Positions 3,248 through 5,291 of a stretch of 5,291 nt of DNA are shown here, piece after piece. The notes below the pieces were generated by a model, which worked only from the letters and a program-made list of their open reading frames with translations, had not been told where the DNA came from and searched no databases. The position numbers were made by a program, and so were the translations under genes. The stretch covers positions 1 through 5,291 of the forward strand of contig JACPHL010000228.1 of assembly GCA_016188625.1 (NCBI GenBank), read 5' to 3'. Numbering within the stretch: the stretch's first letter is position 1; each line of letters opens with the position of its first letter. The stretch comes from Candidatus Rokuibacteriota bacterium (GTDB lineage: Bacteria; Methylomirabilota; Methylomirabilia; Rokubacteriales; JACPHL01).

Positions 3248-5291
3248 ATGGCCAAGCCACAGCCGACCGGCCAGGGCCTCCGCGCCTCGCTCCAGTACCT
3301 GAAGGGGGTGGGGCCGAAGCGGGCCCGCCTCCTCGCCCGCCTGGGCCTCGAGAGCGTCGAGGACGCCCTCCACTTCCTCCCCCGCCGCTACGAGGACCGG
3401 AGCCGGTTCGTCCCCTTCCGCCAGCTCCGGGAGGGGGAGCCCCAGGCCTCGGCGGGCACGGTCGTGGGGGTGAGCCGTCCGCCCAGGGGGGGCCGGGCGC
3501 CACTGAAGGTCCTCTTCCGGGACGACTCGGGCTTCCTCGCCGCGGTCTGGTGGAACCAGCCCTACCTGACCGAGACCTTCCGCCGGGGGCAGCGCGTGGT
3601 CCTCTACGGGAAGGTGGCCCACTACCGGAACGGCCCCCTCGAGCTGCAGCACCCCGAGTTCGAGATCGTCGAGGACGACGACGAGGAGTCGCTCCACATG
3701 GGCCGCCTGGTCCCCGTCTACCCCTTGACCGAGGGGCTGACCCAGCGGCCGATGCGGTCGCTCCTCCACCGGGTGGTGGAGGCCCACGCGGATCGGGTGC
3801 CCGACCCGCTCCCGCCCGAGCTCCTCGGCCGCCGCCGCCTCGTCCCCCTGGCGCGGGCGCTCCGTGCCGTCCACTTCCCCGAGGCCGAGGAGGCGGCCCG
3901 GGCCGCCCGCCGGCGCCTGGCCTTCGAGGAGTTCCTCCTCCTCCAACTCGGCCTGGCGATCCGCCGTCGGCGTGAGGGGGCGCGGCCGGGGATCGCCCTG
4001 GACCCGCCGGGCGAGCTGGTCGCCCGCCTCAGCCGGGGCCTCCCCTTCGCCCTGACGGCCGCCCAGGAGCGGGTCTGGGAGGAGATCCGCCGCGACCTCG
4101 CCCGGCCGGTCCCGATGAGCCGCCTCCTCCAGGGCGACGTGGGCTCGGGGAAGACCATCGTGGCCACCCTCGCCCTCCTCACCGCCGTCGAGGCCGGCTA
4201 CCAGGCGGCCTTGATGGCCCCGACCGAGATCCTGGCCGAGCAGCACTGCCTCACCCTCCGGGGGCTCCTCGCGCCGCTCGAGGTCCCGGTGGCCCTCCTG
4301 ACCTCGGGGCTCAAGGGCGGCGAGCGCGAGACCGCCCTGGCGGTGGCCCGGAGCGGCCGGGCGGCCGTCGTGATCGGGACCCACGCCCTCATCCAGGAGG
4401 GCGTCGAGTTCGCCCGCCTCGGGCTCGCCGTCGTGGACGAGCAGCACCGCTTCGGGGTGCTCCAGCGGGGTGCCCTCCGGGCCAAGGGCGGGGCCCCCGA
4501 CGTCCTGGTGATGACCGCCACCCCGATCCCGCGCACGCTGGCCCTCACCCTCTACGGGGACCTCGACCTCTCGGTGCTCGACGAGATGCCGCCCGGGCGC
4601 CAGCCGATCCGCACCGAGTGGCGGACCGGGTCCCGCCGGGCGCGCATCTACGAGTTCCTGCGGGGCGAGCTGGCGCGGGGGCGCCAGGTCTATGTGGTCT
4701 GCCCGCTGGTGGAGGAGTCGGAGGCCTCCGATCTCAAGGCGGCCACCGAGATGGCCGAGCGGCTCGAGACGGAGGTCTTCCCGGAGCACCGGGTGGGGCT
4801 CCTCCACGGCCGGCTGCGCTTCGAGGAGAAGGAGGCCGTGATGCGGGCCTTCAAGGCCGGGACCCTCCACGTTCTGGTGACGACCACGGTGATCGAGGTG
4901 GGGATCGACGTCTCCAACGCCTCGGTGATGCTGGTCGAGCACGCCGAGCGCTTCGGGCTGGCCCAGCTCCACCAGCTCCGCGGCCGCGTGGGGCGCGGCC
5001 CGGCGCGCTCCTACTGCGTCCTGCTCACGGGGGAGCCGCTGAGCGAGGAGGCGCGGCGGCGCCTTCTGGCGATGACCGAGACCCAGGACGGCTTCCGGAT
5101 CGCCGAGGTGGACCTGGAGATCCGGGGACCCGGCGAGTTCTTCGGGACGCGCCAGTCCGGGCTCCCGGAGCTCCGGATGGCGGACCTCCTCAGGGACGGC
5201 CCGATCCTGGAGGAGGCCCGGCAGGAGGCCTTCGCCCTCGTCGAGGAGGACCCACAGCTCGCCCGCCCGGAGCACCAGGCCCGCCGCGAGG
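3248..5291 (+). CDS. recG: ATP-dependent DNA helicase RecG, 3' end cut by window
   Basis: 681 codons are visible and the frame is open to the right edge. RecG is a superfamily 2 helicase that remodels stalled replication forks and Holliday junctions. Residues 18-35 (LKGVGPKRARLLARLG) are a helix-hairpin-helix-like start. Residues about 55-145 form the OB-fold wedge domain, with WWNQPYL and a VLYGKV strand. Helicase motifs follow: Walker A GDVGSGKT (296-303), MAPTEILAEQH, DEQHRFG (397-403), MTATPIPRT (422-430), DEMPPGR and QLRGRVGRG (576-584), then GEFFGTRQSG near the end. Walker A falls close to its place in E. coli RecG (693 residues), so probably only a few tens of residues are missing. No frameshift is seen. 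ATG 3248 has no Shine-Dalgarno, since the sequence before it is C-rich; GTG 3218 is an in-frame alternative adding ten residues. The gene is divergent from rpmB. Confidence 0.97.
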   Translation, partial: MAKPQPTGQGLRASLQYLKGVGPKRARLLARLGLESVEDALHFLPRRYEDRSRFVPFRQLREGEPQASAGTVVGVSRPPRGGRAPLKVLFRDDSGFLAAVWWNQPYLTETFRRGQRVVLYGKVAHYRNGPLELQHPEFEIVEDDDEESLHMGRLVPVYPLTEGLTQRPMRSLLHRVVEAHADRVPDPLPPELLGRRRLVPLARALRAVHFPEAEEAARAARRRLAFEEFLLLQLGLAIRRRREGARPGIALDPPGELVARLSRGLPFALTAAQERVWEEIRRDLARPVPMSRLLQGDVGSGKTIVATLALLTAVEAGYQAALMAPTEILAEQHCLTLRGLLAPLEVPVALLTSGLKGGERETALAVARSGRAAVVIGTHALIQEGVEFARLGLAVVDEQHRFGVLQRGALRAKGGAPDVLVMTATPIPRTLALTLYGDLDLSVLDEMPPGRQPIRTEWRTGSRRARIYEFLRGELARGRQVYVVCPLVEESEASDLKAATEMAERLETEVFPEHRVGLLHGRLRFEEKEAVMRAFKAGTLHVLVTTTVIEVGIDVSNASVMLVEHAERFGLAQLHQLRGRVGRGPARSYCVLLTGEPLSEEARRRLLAMTETQDGFRIAEVDLEIRGPGEFFGTRQSGLPELRMADLLRDGPILEEARQEAFALVEEDPQLARPEHQARRE

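Noticed and set aside
3151-3255. 35-residue N-terminal extension of L28
   Set aside because: It would read through the rpmB promoter and Shine-Dalgarno; L28 normally starts MAxxC, as at 3150.
3134-5275. 713-residue minus-strand open frame opposite recG
   Set aside because: It lies antisense to a clear RecG with all helicase motifs. Its low-complexity Glu/Gly/Leu/Arg-rich translation is typical of the antisense frame of GC-rich genes.

Overview
The window is very GC-rich: codon third positions are almost all G or C, and most of the A/T-rich sequence lies in three control regions. It looks like ordinary chromosome from an uncultured high-GC bacterium. The four-cysteine L28, the RecG and the short intergenic hairpins with GAA/GGA loops remind me of Rokubacteria/Methylomirabilota or a deltaproteobacterial relative. 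That placement is recalled and weak. No mobile element, CRISPR array, tRNA or rRNA was seen.

Layout, left to right. Positions 1-175 are non-coding sequence packed with small perfect hairpins. Positions 176-994 encode a multi-pass membrane protein that resembles the YciC / GPDPase-membrane-domain group. One base after its stop, 996-1376 encodes a small zincin-type metallopeptidase (HExxH), so the two form a likely operon. Positions 1377-1592 are a control region with an A/T-rich tail, a sigma70-like promoter and a perfect 8-bp inverted repeat. Next, 1593-2639 encodes an AbiEi-like protein, which joins a degenerate PD-(D/E)xK-like N-terminal domain to a winged helix. No AbiEii toxin partner is present.

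Downstream of it, 2640-2958 looks non-coding at first, but holds two tiny lysine-rich reading frames of 13 codons each (MAKRKKAAAKKKR and MATKKKAAKKKKK). Each has an unusually long Shine-Dalgarno match. A hairpin separates them, and two strong GC hairpins follow, lying between them and the convergent rpmB gene. This pair is the most unusual content of the window.

rpmB (ribosomal protein L28, zinc-ribbon type) lies on the minus strand at 2959-3150. It is divergent from recG, which starts at 3248 and runs off the right edge. The roughly 100 bp between them carries a good minus-strand promoter for rpmB, a weaker overlapping plus-strand promoter for recG, and a perfect 7+7 bp palindrome.

rpmB and recG are housekeeping genes (translation; replication-fork rescue and recombination). 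The left part is accessory or poorly characterised. Nothing in the sequence links all the genes into one pathway. The only candidate new system is the AbiEi-like gene followed by the two Lys-rich microORFs.
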